Of a DNA stretch of 64,000 nt, positions 7,579 through 17,278 are shown one piece after another; position 1 is the first letter of the stretch; each line of letters begins with the position of its first letter. Origin of the DNA: CAZJAD01 sp964543855 (lineage in GTDB: Bacteria > Electryoneota > RPQS01 > DYHQ01); the NCBI GenBank assembly GCA_964543855.1, contig CAZJAD010000002.1, forward strand, positions 28,677 through 92,676, in the 5' to 3' direction. A program made the translations under genes and the position numbers. The notes under the pieces were generated by a model. That model saw nothing but the letters and a program-made list of their open reading frames with translations, was not told where the DNA came from and made no database searches.

Positions 7579-9315
7579 TCATCGTTGTGCGGACTCAAGA
7601 TTCAACTGACGGGGGTGCCACCACATCGGATCAAGGTGACGGAAAAGAACATCCCGTTTCTCTGTCTCTTCGACGCGCAGCCACTGGTCATCACCAACCG
7701 TTTCTCCGTTCGCCACGCGCCGTAGAATTTCATGTAAAAACTCGAAGTCGTGGGCGTGACGGAGCAAACGCGCTTCAGCATAATCGGCGGCGGCCATTGT
7801 GCTGATGAGAAATTGCCAATCCGAGCTTTCCAAGAGCAGGAGTTCGCGGCCCATTTGTCTCAGAAGTCGTTGCACCGAGGAGTCTCGGTTCTCGCCCAGG
7901 CGCACGACTTCGGTTTCCATTTTCTCCTCAGCGTCGTGGACATACGACCAAGTCCATCGGTTCGCATCGTTGAACCAGATATAGTGGAAACCGCCTTCCC
8001 CCCACGAACCTTCCGGGAGCTGGACGACCTTTGCCTCTTCGACGGATCGAACATACTCGGCCCCTGTGACAAGATCCACTTCCGAGCTGTCATGCAATTC
8101 TTCGATCACCTGACGGAACCACCTTGGCCCCTCGAACCACCAGTGGCCGAAGAGTTCCGTGTCGTAGGGCGCGCAGACAACGGGGTAGTTGGACTTCTCC
8201 TCTCCGATGATTTGTCTGACAAGCCCGGCAAAATGTCTTGCGTTTTCGTGGAGGCGCGATCCGATTACCCGAGGATCGTACTCGAGTTTGTCCCCGAGAT
8301 CCGCCTTGGCGCTGGTCACTTTCCAGTAGCGATGGCCGCCGGGAAAATGCTTTTTGTGAAAATCGAGGTAGTTACCATCGGCCGGATAACCGTGTTCTCC
8401 CGACCAGACCTGCAGGCCTGTACGGGGGTCGCGTGTCAGGACCGCGACCGGTTGTTCGTGGGGCAAGCGCGACGAAACCCAATGGAGGTCATGGGGTGAA
8501 CGGTCGGTTTGCTCAATCTCGCCCGAAGTCTGGCTCTGGGCAAATTGGTCCCAGAGTCGCTGAAGTCCTTCGAAACGGGCCAAATAGACGCCGATTGCCT
8601 TGCCTCCGGAAAGGAGGTGCGAGTCGATGATGAAGAAGCGAATACCCGACCGGGAGAGAAACTCCTCCACACCGCGGCGTGCGACTGCGGGAGCTTCGGG
8701 ATGCGTTGGATTGATCCACTTGTAGGCGGGACGGTAAGCGCACTCCGGAAGCCAGATACCGACCGGATCGCGGTTGAAATGATGGCGGTAAGCCTCCACG
8801 CCCTGGCGAATCTGCGCGTTGACGGCGGTATCCCGCGAGAGCAGCGGGAGGTAGCCGTGTGTCGCGGCACAAGTAATCACTTCGATGTGTCCACTGTCCT
8901 GCAGACTCTTAAAAGCAGCCACAAGATTCTCGTCCCAGCGTTCGACAAAGTCGCGCGCCACATCGCGATAGTACTTCGCCCACATCTTGGCCAAATTCGC
9001 GAGGTGCGCATTTCCTTCCCGGGTGAATTCCGCGTCATTGAGCTGTGCTGTTTCAATCCTGGCCTCAAGGTATTCCCTGAATTCCGAAACAAAAAGCGGA
9101 TCAGAGAGTTGCTCGCAAAGAACGGGCGTCAAGCCAAGCGTGAGCTTTGCGGAGATTCGCGCTTCGGCGAGTTCCTCGAGTACTCTCAGGATCGGAATGT
9201 AGCATTCCGCTGCTGCTTCGTTGAGCCAGTCCGTGCCATGCGGCCATCGCCCGTGGGAAAGCACGTACGGAAGATGAGAGTGAAAAACAAAGGTGAAAGC
9301 GCCATGCTTTGCCAT
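7579..9315 (-). CDS. GH57 1,4-alpha-glucan branching enzyme
   Basis: A 578-residue GH57 protein of the DUF1957/branching-enzyme subgroup, with FVFHSHLPYVLSHGRWPHG at the N-terminus. The catalytic nucleophile is E191 in GIWLPECAYRPAYKW and the acid/base is D385 in CAPYDTELFGHWWFEG; both motifs are specific for GH57 branching enzymes such as those of Thermus and Thermococcus. The helical C-terminal domain extends past residue 400. The enzyme moves alpha-1,4 chains to form alpha-1,6 branches in a glycogen-like polymer. ATG at 9315 has GAGGA seven bases upstream. It sits between a second GH57 gene and galT, downstream of glgC, so storage-glucan synthesis is the likely role. Confidence 0.9.
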   Translation of the reverse strand: MAKHGAFTFVFHSHLPYVLSHGRWPHGTDWLNEAAAECYIPILRVLEELAEARISAKLTLGLTPVLCEQLSDPLFVSEFREYLEARIETAQLNDAEFTREGNAHLANLAKMWAKYYRDVARDFVERWDENLVAAFKSLQDSGHIEVITCAATHGYLPLLSRDTAVNAQIRQGVEAYRHHFNRDPVGIWLPECAYRPAYKWINPTHPEAPAVARRGVEEFLSRSGIRFFIIDSHLLSGGKAIGVYLARFEGLQRLWDQFAQSQTSGEIEQTDRSPHDLHWVSSRLPHEQPVAVLTRDPRTGLQVWSGEHGYPADGNYLDFHKKHFPGGHRYWKVTSAKADLGDKLEYDPRVIGSRLHENARHFAGLVRQIIGEEKSNYPVVCAPYDTELFGHWWFEGPRWFRQVIEELHDSSEVDLVTGAEYVRSVEEAKVVQLPEGSWGEGGFHYIWFNDANRWTWSYVHDAEEKMETEVVRLGENRDSSVQRLLRQMGRELLLLESSDWQFLISTMAAADYAEARLLRHAHDFEFLHEILRRVANGETVGDDQWLRVEETEKRDVLFRHLDPMWWHPRQLNLESAQR

Positions 9316-9343
9316 AATAACTTCCTCGCTCTTTGTCGTCGTC

Positions 9344-11509
9344 TTAGATACTCCAATTTGCCGCCAGTTCTTCGGTGCTCAGGATTCTGAATCGCAGGAC
9401 TCCCTCACGCGGCACGCGCTCGCGCACAAGATCGCCTTCGGAGACTCCGATGGCGAAAGCGCACTCCTGTCCCGGCATGATACCTGCTTCGGTCAGCGGA
9501 ATCGAAATCTCCACGATATCCGCTGCGGCGCAACGGGCACGGGATGAACCCACTGCCAGGCCTTCGGGTTCCCGCAACACGCTTTGGAGCGCGAGATCTT
9601 GGCCTTTTCGAAGCAGCCAAGTGAACGTTGCGCTCATCTCACCGAGCGTCTCAACAAATACGGCTAACGCCGACTCTTTGTTCAGCAACAACCTATCTGC
9701 GAAATCCATGCGCAGGTGGAGAGTTTTCAAATCGAAACCGTAGTGGATTCCGGATATGAGTCTTTCCGTCTGACCCATGGGGACGCCAGTCTTCTTCGTG
9801 TCGAGGCTGACAGCTCCCACCCATTCGTAAAAGGAGGTCACACGGCCGTCGAGGACCGGTGTCATTTCAAAGGCAGGTTGGCCGCTGGCATCGAGCGTGA
9901 GGCGCGAGGCGACTGGAGTTTGAAGCAATGAGGGCACGCTCAGACCCGCCGCCTCGAGAGCGTGAGACAGGAACGATCGAAAGAGGCGATCGAAATCCGG
10001 TTCGTAAACGGAATGGAAAGGTTCTCCAAACCACCAGAACCAATCGGAGCCTTCGGCAAAGTAGAGGGCTCGCTTGACCTCGTCATTCTGCGATAAGGCC
10101 GCGTTCGCATGGAGTTCCAGGCGCTGCCTCATCTGACGCAGCAGGTTCCAAGCGCGGTTTTTCTCGGAATCGCCAATCCAGATGTGGAAATCGGCATCGA
10201 TCCATGAGCCGGGGTGAAGACCGGAAATCACAGGAGGATTCTGGACCTTGGCCAGATGCTCAGAACAGGTTGACAGTACCAGGCTGCGGTCTGCGTTCAG
10301 GGCCTGATAGAGCCCGGTCAGGAACGCCTCACCTCCATCGGGAAAAGATTGCCACGGGTTCTCGCCGTCCAGAATCACCGCGACACACCGATTCGGTCTG
10401 CCCTTTGTGTTGCCCGCGATGCTGCGAAGTTGCGCACGGAAATCGGCCACTGCTTCTGACGGCGGATTATGAGCATATTGAAAACCGATTGCATCAGAGA
10501 GTTTCTTGTGGCGGAAGAAAAGGTTGATTTCGCGAGTTCCGGTGCGAAACTTGAAGGGCTCGAATGGATCTCCGGGATCTCGGCTATCGCGCTGTGATCG
10601 ATGAAGGTTCTCCTCATCGCTCGCCGCCCACACAAATCCGGCAGCGCTCGCCAGCGCGAGCGCTTCTTCCGAGATGGATCCTTCCGAGGGCCAAAGGCCA
10701 GCCGCTGGCTTGCCAAAATGTCTCTCGAAAACTTTTCTGCCCTGTTCAAGCTGCCCTCGCGCATCATCCGGAAATTGAAACGGCGTTCGAGGCAGTACTG
10801 CTTTCGGAAGACTCACACTCGCGATATTCGTGTCGCAAAGGAGCGGGAGAATCGGATGGGCGAACGGAGAAGTGGAGAGTTCGAGCAGGCCTTCCTCGTA
10901 GAGGCGGCGATGCGTCGGGATGACAGCTTGGAGGAGCTGGCGGTGAGTTCCGAGGACCAGTTCGCGCTCCTGCAATGTGAAATCGCGACCTTTGCGGAGC
11001 AGGTCACGGATTTCAGGCTTCTTCCGCGCCGTAAAACCCAGCCAGACGAGATGGAAAAGAACCGTCAAATCCAGAATATCCTGGTCAGAGAACTTCTTTG
11101 CTTTCTTCAGAGCCTCGCCCGGATCCAAGTGTTCACCACGGCGACCGAGCAAATCTGCGTATCTTGGAATGGGGCGGACAAGCGTTTCCCAGTTAGCGGC
11201 GAAGAAGTGTTCGACGATGAAAGCCCGCTGATCCTCGGTCAAGTCGTGAACGGGAATGCGCGAGATGTGTTCGAACTCATCGGCCGTTGCGGCTTGGGCT
11301 TGCTCGTGAATCTGTTCCAGAAGCACCGGCGTGAAATTGAAGGTGACGCGAGCACCTTCCTTCTCGCAAGCAGCCGCCATATCGGTGTAGCCGCTGGCAG
11401 CGTGCAGTCGCACCCACGGAAGCAGTGCTCGATCCGCTCCAGGCAATCGGTAGCACGGCTGATGTTGATGCCAAAGGAAGAGAATTGGGAGCGGTTTTGC
11501 AGCAGTCAT
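9344..11509 (-). CDS. GH57 alpha-amylase/amylopullulanase-type glycoside hydrolase
   Basis: A 721-residue cytoplasmic GH57 enzyme (no signal peptide). It opens with PILFLWHQHQPCY, the classic GH57 region I. The predicted nucleophile is E276 in GLWPSEGSISEEAL and the acid/base D381 in VAVILDGENPW; these match the amylase/amylopullulanase group rather than the branching group. Residues from about 500 form a C-terminal beta-sandwich-like domain of the glucodextranase/DUF type. It probably debranches or hydrolyses intracellular alpha-glucan. The ATG overlaps the end of glgC by 4 nt, so synthesis and breakdown enzymes are translationally coupled. It precedes the branching enzyme by 28 nt. Confidence 0.88.
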   Translation of the reverse strand: MTAAKPLPILFLWHQHQPCYRLPGADRALLPWVRLHAASGYTDMAAACEKEGARVTFNFTPVLLEQIHEQAQAATADEFEHISRIPVHDLTEDQRAFIVEHFFAANWETLVRPIPRYADLLGRRGEHLDPGEALKKAKKFSDQDILDLTVLFHLVWLGFTARKKPEIRDLLRKGRDFTLQERELVLGTHRQLLQAVIPTHRRLYEEGLLELSTSPFAHPILPLLCDTNIASVSLPKAVLPRTPFQFPDDARGQLEQGRKVFERHFGKPAAGLWPSEGSISEEALALASAAGFVWAASDEENLHRSQRDSRDPGDPFEPFKFRTGTREINLFFRHKKLSDAIGFQYAHNPPSEAVADFRAQLRSIAGNTKGRPNRCVAVILDGENPWQSFPDGGEAFLTGLYQALNADRSLVLSTCSEHLAKVQNPPVISGLHPGSWIDADFHIWIGDSEKNRAWNLLRQMRQRLELHANAALSQNDEVKRALYFAEGSDWFWWFGEPFHSVYEPDFDRLFRSFLSHALEAAGLSVPSLLQTPVASRLTLDASGQPAFEMTPVLDGRVTSFYEWVGAVSLDTKKTGVPMGQTERLISGIHYGFDLKTLHLRMDFADRLLLNKESALAVFVETLGEMSATFTWLLRKGQDLALQSVLREPEGLAVGSSRARCAAADIVEISIPLTEAGIMPGQECAFAIGVSEGDLVRERVPREGVLRFRILSTEELAANWSI

Positions 11510-12738
11510 CGGGTGGGAACCAGCACTATTCCTTCAGGGATGACCGTAATCCCTCGATTCGTCACCGTGAACCTTGCGGCATCCTCCGACTGATTGACGC
11601 CAATCTGCATACCAGGAGGAATCTTCACGCCGTCACAGACAATCGCACGATGAACCCGCGCTCCGCGACCGACCTCCACTTCATTCATGAGAATCGAGTC
11701 CGTGACAAGACAATAGCTGTTGATCCTTACGCGAGGAGACAGCACAGACCGATAGACCCGGCCCCCTGAAACGATGCATCCGGGCGATAAAATCGAATTG
11801 TAGGCGGAACCAATGCGGCCTTCATGTTCGTAGTCGAAAACGGTCTTGGCAGGCGGGTTCTGCTCGTGATATGTTCGGATCGGCCATTCGGCGTCATAGA
11901 GATTGAAAAGAGGTTCCACGCTTACGAGATCCATGTTGGCGTCGTAATAGGAATCGATGCTTCCGATATCGCGCCAGTATTTGTAGACTTTTTTGTTCTC
12001 GTCTTTGAAGATATAGGCAAAGACCTTTTCTTTTCGGCTGATCATATCGGGAAGAACATTGCGTCCAAAATCATGAACAGAGCCGGCTTGTTTGGAATCT
12101 CGAATCGCCTCGCGGACGAGCTTCGCGGTATTGAAAACATAGACACCCATTGAGACAAGACACTTGGTCGGATCGCCGGGGACGGTCGGGGGATCGGGCA
12201 CCTTTTCGAGGAATCCAGAGACACGCGAATCGGCATCAACATCAATCACACCCATGTGCTTGGCACTCTCTTTGTCCAACTCAACGGCACCGACGGTTAC
12301 TTCTGCTCCGGACTTCTCGTGAAAAGCGAGCATTTCGTGGTAGTTCATCTTGTAAATGTGGTCGCCGGAGAGCAGCAGGACACGCTTCGGTTTGTGGCGC
12401 TCGAGGACGTTTATGTTCTGGTAGACAGCGTCAACATTGCCGACATACCAGCCCTCCGCTGTGCGGTATTGTGGAGGAACCGATTCGATGAACTCGCCCA
12501 TCTCCTGCTTGAAGAGAGATGCCCAACCCGTGCGGATGTGACGGTCGAGCGAGATGGAGCTGTACTGAGTGAGCAGATAGATCTGGCGGACTCCGGAGTT
12601 CAGGCAGTTTGAGAGCGTGAAGTCGATGATCTTGTAGATTCCGCCGAAGGTCACGGCGGGTTTTGCCTTTTCCTTCGTGAGCGGATAGAGGCGTTCACCG
12701 CGGCCGCCCGCCATGATGACTGTGAGTGTGTGAACCAT
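11506..12738 (-). CDS. glgC: glucose-1-phosphate adenylyltransferase
   Basis: ADP-glucose pyrophosphorylase, the committing step of glycogen synthesis. The N-terminal nucleotidyltransferase domain has VIMAGGRGERLYPLTKEKAKPAVTFGG, split by the family signature, and later LLLSGDHIYKMNY, then YWRDIGSIDSYYDANMDL. The C-terminal part is a left-handed beta-helix with GRIGSAYNSILSPGCIVSGG. The start ATG at 12738 gives the conserved MVHTLTVIMAGG; a longer frame to 12837 is not conserved and overlaps the receiver gene. The gene sits 5 nt behind the lone response-regulator gene and overlaps the GH57 amylase gene by 4 nt. No glgA is visible in the window. Confidence 0.95.
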   Translation of the reverse strand: MVHTLTVIMAGGRGERLYPLTKEKAKPAVTFGGIYKIIDFTLSNCLNSGVRQIYLLTQYSSISLDRHIRTGWASLFKQEMGEFIESVPPQYRTAEGWYVGNVDAVYQNINVLERHKPKRVLLLSGDHIYKMNYHEMLAFHEKSGAEVTVGAVELDKESAKHMGVIDVDADSRVSGFLEKVPDPPTVPGDPTKCLVSMGVYVFNTAKLVREAIRDSKQAGSVHDFGRNVLPDMISRKEKVFAYIFKDENKKVYKYWRDIGSIDSYYDANMDLVSVEPLFNLYDAEWPIRTYHEQNPPAKTVFDYEHEGRIGSAYNSILSPGCIVSGGRVYRSVLSPRVRINSYCLVTDSILMNEVEVGRGARVHRAIVCDGVKIPPGMQIGVNQSEDAARFTVTNRGITVIPEGIVLVPTR

Positions 12739-12743
12739 CTCGT

Positions 12744-13112
12744 CTACTCGGCTTCCTGTGCTTCGAGCAACTCGCGAATTCGCGACTTCAATTCGGTCAG
12801 GTCGCCGGATTTCACGACATAGGCATCGGCGGCCCATGTCATGAAATTGTCCTTGTAGACCGAGTACGCCGTGTTGAGGATGACGAGTTGCCGTTTGTCT
12901 TTGGCCAGGATTTTTTCCATGAGTTCGATGCCGTTCATTCCCGGCATCTGGATGTCCAGGATAATCAGGTCAAAGCTTTGGGTCTTGAGATGGTCGAGGA
13001 CCTCTTGGGCATCAGCGGCCACAGTGACCTCGTATCCTTCGTCCTCGAGCTCCGTTTGATAGAGCAATCGCAGATTTTTCTCGTCATCGGCGACGAGCAG
13101 TCTCTTCTTCAT
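12744..13112 (-). CDS. stand-alone CheY-like receiver domain protein
   Basis: The 122 residues form one receiver domain and nothing else. The acidic pair D9-D10 (VADDEKN), phospho-acceptor D53 (ILDIQMPGMNG), the switch residue at T81 (LNTAYS) and K101 (YVVKS) are all present, so it should be phosphorylated normally. With no output domain it must act through a partner. It lies between nadC (4-nt ATGA overlap) and glgC (5 nt), and a histidine kinase gene lies 4.2 kb upstream in the same co-directional block. It could tune glycogen metabolism or a cell-cycle/motility partner; that is inference. Confidence 0.93.
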   Translation of the reverse strand: MKKRLLVADDEKNLRLLYQTELEDEGYEVTVAADAQEVLDHLKTQSFDLIILDIQMPGMNGIELMEKILAKDKRQLVILNTAYSVYKDNFMTWAADAYVVKSGDLTELKSRIRELLEAQEAE

Positions 13113-14068
13113 GATCGCCTTCCATCTATTTCGAGGGATAAGTCCAGTGTTGGAGCGGAGTGAGTGAGCGCGCCGATGGAAATCGCCTGAACGCCGGTCT
13201 CCGCATAGGCTCGCACATTGTCCAAGTTGACACCACCGGAGACTTCCAGAAAAATTCCGGGCGGAACGCCTCGAACCGCTTGAACGACCTCGCTGACTGG
13301 GAAATTGTCCAGGAGAAAACTCTTGAAACCCAGGTGGAGTCCCTCCTTGAGTTCTTCGACGGATGTCACTTCCAACTTCCCGCGCTCGAGAATTTTGCGG
13401 CGGACATCGGGTGCCTTTTCAGAGAGTTCCTTGAGCCTATGGCTCAGACCCGGCAGCGACCCCAGAGCTGCCAGATGGTTGTCCTTGATGAGAATCTCGT
13501 CCCCTAAGTTTGTGCGGTAACAGTCACCGCCCCCTGTTTTGACCGCCTGCACCTCCAGCGCGCGAAGGCCCGGCGAGGTCTTGCGCGTGCAGAGGATGGC
13601 GACCGAGAGTCCCCGGATTGCTTGAACGAATTTCGCAGTCAAAGTCGCGATGCCTGATAGCCTGCAAAGGAAATTCAGCGCCGTTCGCTCGCCACGGAGG
13701 ATTGCCCGGAGGTTCCCCTTGATATGCAGGATTTCATCGCCTGGCTTCAGAGTGTTGCCGTCCGTCTTGAGTGTTTCAAGCTGCAATTCGGCGTCGAGCT
13801 GATGAAACACTCTGCGGGCGGGTTCTGTTCCGGCGAGAATTCCGTCCGCTTTCGCCAATACGACTCCCTTAGCGACTTCACCTTCTGCGATAAGCGGATC
13901 GGTCGTCGCGTCGACGCCGTCCGGGAGATCTTCCTTGAGCGCCTGGCGGATAATTTCATCCAGATGAGAATCTATGGTGACACACTCCGGCTGACATTCA
14001 GCCGATTTTTCTGAGCGGAGCAACTCGGACGGCCAGCAGCTTCGAGCCGATTCCCTCGAAAGCAACAC
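13109..14068 (-). CDS. nadC: nicotinate-nucleotide pyrophosphorylase (carboxylating)
   Basis: Quinolinate phosphoribosyltransferase of the de novo NAD pathway. It contains ALKEDLPDGVDATTDP at the N-terminus, GERTALNFLCRLSGIAT, CTRKTSPGLRALEVQAVKTGGG and LGDEILIKDNH, then SGGVNLDNVRAYAETGVQAISIGALTHS at the end. These cover the quinolinate- and PRPP-binding residues. The open frame begins with GTG at 14068, but the first 30 residues overlap pcrA and are not conserved. TTG codons at 14065 and 14023 are alternative starts; the true start is uncertain. No nadA or nadB is nearby. It is coupled to the downstream receiver gene by an ATGA overlap. Confidence 0.94.
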   Translation of the reverse strand: MLLSRESARSCWPSELLRSEKSAECQPECVTIDSHLDEIIRQALKEDLPDGVDATTDPLIAEGEVAKGVVLAKADGILAGTEPARRVFHQLDAELQLETLKTDGNTLKPGDEILHIKGNLRAILRGERTALNFLCRLSGIATLTAKFVQAIRGLSVAILCTRKTSPGLRALEVQAVKTGGGDCYRTNLGDEILIKDNHLAALGSLPGLSHRLKELSEKAPDVRRKILERGKLEVTSVEELKEGLHLGFKSFLLDNFPVSEVVQAVRGVPPGIFLEVSGGVNLDNVRAYAETGVQAISIGALTHSAPTLDLSLEIDGRRS

Positions 14069-16220
14069 GCACCTTCAAATCCGACCAGTCGCCGGACTTC
14101 GCGGTGACCACTCCGCGACCGAAATCAGGATGTTCGACCAGATCGCCAATCTTGAAGGCGAAACCGGACGGGAACGGTGCGTCCTTGCGACGGCGTGAGA
14201 CTGCTGGGCGAGATCGCGCAGGCACAGTCTCTTCATCTTCTGTTTCCCACCAGTCGAGTTCGTGAGCTCCCTTTTCGGGTGGGAGTGTCCAACCCTGCAG
14301 GTTGTCCGGCTGAATTTCGCGAAGGAACCGCGATGGTTCGCTTTCCGTGATCTTTCCGCCACGCCATCTTTGCGAGGCGTAAGTCAGGTAGAGTTTCTCT
14401 TTGGCGCGGGTCACGCCCACATAGAAGAGCCGCCGTTCCTCCTCGATGTCGAGTTCGCCATCGCCGCTGCGCTCATGGGGAAAGAGACCCTCTTCCAAAC
14501 CCGCGATGAAGACGCAGGGAAACTCGAGTCCCTTGGCGGCGTGGAGCGTCATGAGTGTGACTGCATCGGCCTTGTCGCGCCAGTCATCCACATCGGAAAT
14601 CAGCGCGATTTCCTGGAGAAAATCATCGAGAGTCATCGCCGGATTGCGCCGGTGGCGCTCCTGAGCACTTGCAACAAGCTGATCGAGATTCTCAAGGCGA
14701 TCTCGAGCCTCCGGCGTTGCTTCCTCTTCGAGCCGCGCCCTCAGACCTGACGCAAGCTGCATTTCGGAAATGAGGTCGGGCAGCGACAAACGCGAAGTCT
14801 TCTCGCGAAGAGAACAGAGCAGGTCGTAAGTCGCTTTCAACCTCACTTTGGCCGCTGGAGTCAATTCCGGAACTTCATCCGTCTTCGCCAGCGCCTCCCA
14901 CATCGTGGTCTGCCACTCCCGTGCCGCTCGGTCGAGTCGATGAATCGACTTGGGCCCGATGCCCCGAGACGGTGCTCCGAATAGACGACGCAGCGACAGC
15001 TCGTCGGCTGGATTGACTATCACGCGCAGATAACTGAGCGCGTCTTTGATTTCCCTGCGTTCATAGAAGCGAATCGCTCCGACGAGACTGTAGGGTATGG
15101 CCTGAGACAGGAGCGCTTCCTCGAAAGCTCGCGACTGTGCGTTCGTTCGGTACAGAATGGCGAAGGTGTTCCACGGGATTCTCTGGCGTCGCACCTGGTG
15201 GAAAATCTCACCGACGACCTCGTGAGCTTCATCCAGGTCGGTTCGACAGGGGCGAAGGATTGCTCTCTCTCCCCCTTTGAGAGATGTCCATATCTCTTTT
15301 TCTTTCCGCGCTCGATTGCAGGCGATAATGTTGTTGGCGACGCGCAGAATGGCCTCTGTTGAGCGGTAATTTAGCTCCAAGCGGCAGACGGTCGCATCCG
15401 GGAAATCCTGTTCAAACTCGAGAATGTTGCGCAGGTCCGCTCCTCGCCATCCATAGATAGACTGGTCGTCATCTCCCACAGCGAAGAGGCTGCGATGTTT
15501 CTGCGCTAAGCGCCGGCCGAGTTCGTACTGGAGGCGATTCGTGTCCTGATATTCGTCGATCAGGATATGGCGGTACTTTGTCTGGATGCGAGACAGAATT
15601 TCCGGGTTCGCATCGAAAACTTCAATCGGAAGCCGGAGGAGGTCATCAAAATCCACCGCCTGCGACTGGCGCAGTAGTTCATTGTAGCGCTCGAGCAGTT
15701 CCGGCACACGACGGCGACGCGGATCGCGCTTCCCCGCACGCGGCGAAGTTGGTTCGCGTCCATTCTTCTGCGCGCTGATCCAATTCTGAAGGACTGCCGG
15801 GGAGAGCTCATCGCGCGCAATCCCCTTTTCTCTCAGAATCTCGGCGAGCAGGCGCTGGCTGTCGTCCGTGTCATAGATCGTGAAATTGCGCCGATAGCCC
15901 AGGACATCGCCATACTCCCGCAGGACGCGTGCGCAAAACGAATGAAATGTTCCCGCCCAAGGGAGTGTCTCGCTCTGGCCCAGCAAATCGGTAAGGCGCT
16001 GCTGCAATTCGCCAGCGGCCTTGTTCGTGAATGTGAGGGCCAGAATGCTGTGTGGTTTGGCGCCGATCTCAGCAATCAGATACGCCACGCGTGCGATGAG
16101 GGCTCGCGTCTTGCCTGTTCCGGCGCCGGCCAGCACGAGCACCGGCCCTAATGGCGCCGTTACCGCGCGTTGCTGCGCTTCGTTCAGAGATGCAAGAATC
16201 GTGGCCGCTTCCGATTTCAT
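13998..16220 (-). CDS. pcrA: UvrD/PcrA-type superfamily 1 DNA helicase
   Basis: A 740-residue SF1A helicase. Motifs in order are Q-motif LNEAQQRAV, Walker A AGAGTGKTRALI, motif Ia LTFTNKAAGEL, the GTFHSFCARVLREYG segment, Walker B HILIDEYQDTN, motif III GDDDQSIYGWRGA, motif IV LNYRSTEAIL, motif V VTLMTLHAAKGLEFPCVFIAG split across two strands, and motif VI EEERRLFYVGVTRAKEKL. The last 50 residues (DLVEHPDFGRGVVTAKSGDWS) are the Tudor-like C-terminal domain that binds RNA polymerase in PcrA/UvrD. It acts in repair and in removing blocks to replication or transcription. It overlaps mltG by 4 nt and nadC by more. Confidence 0.96.
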   Translation of the reverse strand: MKSEAATILASLNEAQQRAVTAPLGPVLVLAGAGTGKTRALIARVAYLIAEIGAKPHSILALTFTNKAAGELQQRLTDLLGQSETLPWAGTFHSFCARVLREYGDVLGYRRNFTIYDTDDSQRLLAEILREKGIARDELSPAVLQNWISAQKNGREPTSPRAGKRDPRRRRVPELLERYNELLRQSQAVDFDDLLRLPIEVFDANPEILSRIQTKYRHILIDEYQDTNRLQYELGRRLAQKHRSLFAVGDDDQSIYGWRGADLRNILEFEQDFPDATVCRLELNYRSTEAILRVANNIIACNRARKEKEIWTSLKGGERAILRPCRTDLDEAHEVVGEIFHQVRRQRIPWNTFAILYRTNAQSRAFEEALLSQAIPYSLVGAIRFYERREIKDALSYLRVIVNPADELSLRRLFGAPSRGIGPKSIHRLDRAAREWQTTMWEALAKTDEVPELTPAAKVRLKATYDLLCSLREKTSRLSLPDLISEMQLASGLRARLEEEATPEARDRLENLDQLVASAQERHRRNPAMTLDDFLQEIALISDVDDWRDKADAVTLMTLHAAKGLEFPCVFIAGLEEGLFPHERSGDGELDIEEERRLFYVGVTRAKEKLYLTYASQRWRGGKITESEPSRFLREIQPDNLQGWTLPPEKGAHELDWWETEDEETVPARSRPAVSRRRKDAPFPSGFAFKIGDLVEHPDFGRGVVTAKSGDWSDLKVRVAFEGIGSKLLAVRVAPLRKIG

Positions 16221-17278
16221 CCGTGCTGGGTCGTATCCTCAAGGGCCTGTCGGCGACGCGCCTCACTGGCCTCGGCCTTAGCTCTGAAATGTTCCTCGGC
16301 GGTTCGAGAGAAAACGTGGGAACCGTCTCCGCGGGCGACAAAAAAGAGATAGTCGGTCTTGTCGGGCGAGAGCGCGGCACGAATCGCACGAAGACCGGGA
16401 CTGTTGATAGGTCCAGGGGGCAATCCCTTATGCACATAGGTGTTGTAGGGACTGTCGACTTCCAAATCCTTCAGGCTAAGGCGCGTGGGCCCCTTTCCCT
16501 GTATGTAGTTGATCGTCGGATCCGCCTGCAGGAGCATACGTCTTCGGAGTCGGTTGTGATAGACCGATGACACCGTCCGCCACTCGTCCCGCCGGAGTAC
16601 TTCCCACTGTAGAATGGATGCCAGAGTGACAATCTGGTGCCGATCCAGATTGCGCCCTGCGCCCGTTTGGAATACCGAATCCGGTGCCTTTCGCTTGAAG
16701 TTCCAGGCCATGCGCATGGCGGCGCGGCGGCCGCTCATATTTCGGTAGAACATGTAGGTGTCCGGAAAGAGATAGCCCTCAAGGCTTGCGCCGGAGAAAC
16801 CCAAGGATTCGGCAAACGCCGTATCATAGACTGCGCTCAGGAACTCGTCGGCGTCAATCCCTGTGGCGGACTCAAGCAGCTCGGCGACCTGCGTTGCCAT
16901 CAATCCTTCTCGGATAACGACGCGCACGCCGGCGGCTCGTACACGGGTCAAACGGCGAACCAGTTCACAAATGGGGAGTCCCGGCGATAATGCAACCTGA
17001 CCGGCCTGCAGGTGCTCATCTGCGCGCAGGCAACGCGTGGCGAGTTCGAATGCACGCGGATGACTGACAAGTCCGGCTCGATGGAGAACGCGCCCTATTT
17101 CCGCGACACTGACGCCCGGAACGATGGTCACACTCACCGGGCCGGACGATTGGCTGCTCGGTGCCTCACCGACGAAGAGCAAACTGACCGCTTCCAGAAC
17201 CAGAATCAGCACAGCCAGTGAAAGAAGCAGTCCGATTCTGTAGACGACGGACCATCGGGATTTCGGGTCAGGTGACAT
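16217..17278 (-). CDS. mltG: endolytic murein transglycosylase MltG (YceG-like)
   Basis: A single-pass inner-membrane protein: a short cytoplasmic N-terminus, one membrane helix at about residues 15-38, then LysM-like and YceG domains in the periplasm. The family core ASILQWEVLRRDEWRTVSSVY is followed by NRLRRRMLLQADPTINY and SPYNTYVHKGLPPGPINSPG. The Glu of ASIxxxE is kept as the catalytic candidate, while the Glu two positions before is Gln. It cuts nascent glycan strands and ends peptidoglycan chains. ATG at 17278 has GAGG eight bases upstream and overlaps the kinase stop; a longer TTG frame to 17299 is less likely. It overlaps pcrA by 4 nt. Confidence 0.95.
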   Translation of the reverse strand: MSPDPKSRWSVVYRIGLLLSLAVLILVLEAVSLLFVGEAPSSQSSGPVSVTIVPGVSVAEIGRVLHRAGLVSHPRAFELATRCLRADEHLQAGQVALSPGLPICELVRRLTRVRAAGVRVVIREGLMATQVAELLESATGIDADEFLSAVYDTAFAESLGFSGASLEGYLFPDTYMFYRNMSGRRAAMRMAWNFKRKAPDSVFQTGAGRNLDRHQIVTLASILQWEVLRRDEWRTVSSVYHNRLRRRMLLQADPTINYIQGKGPTRLSLKDLEVDSPYNTYVHKGLPPGPINSPGLRAIRAALSPDKTDYLFFVARGDGSHVFSRTAEEHFRAKAEASEARRRQALEDTTQHG

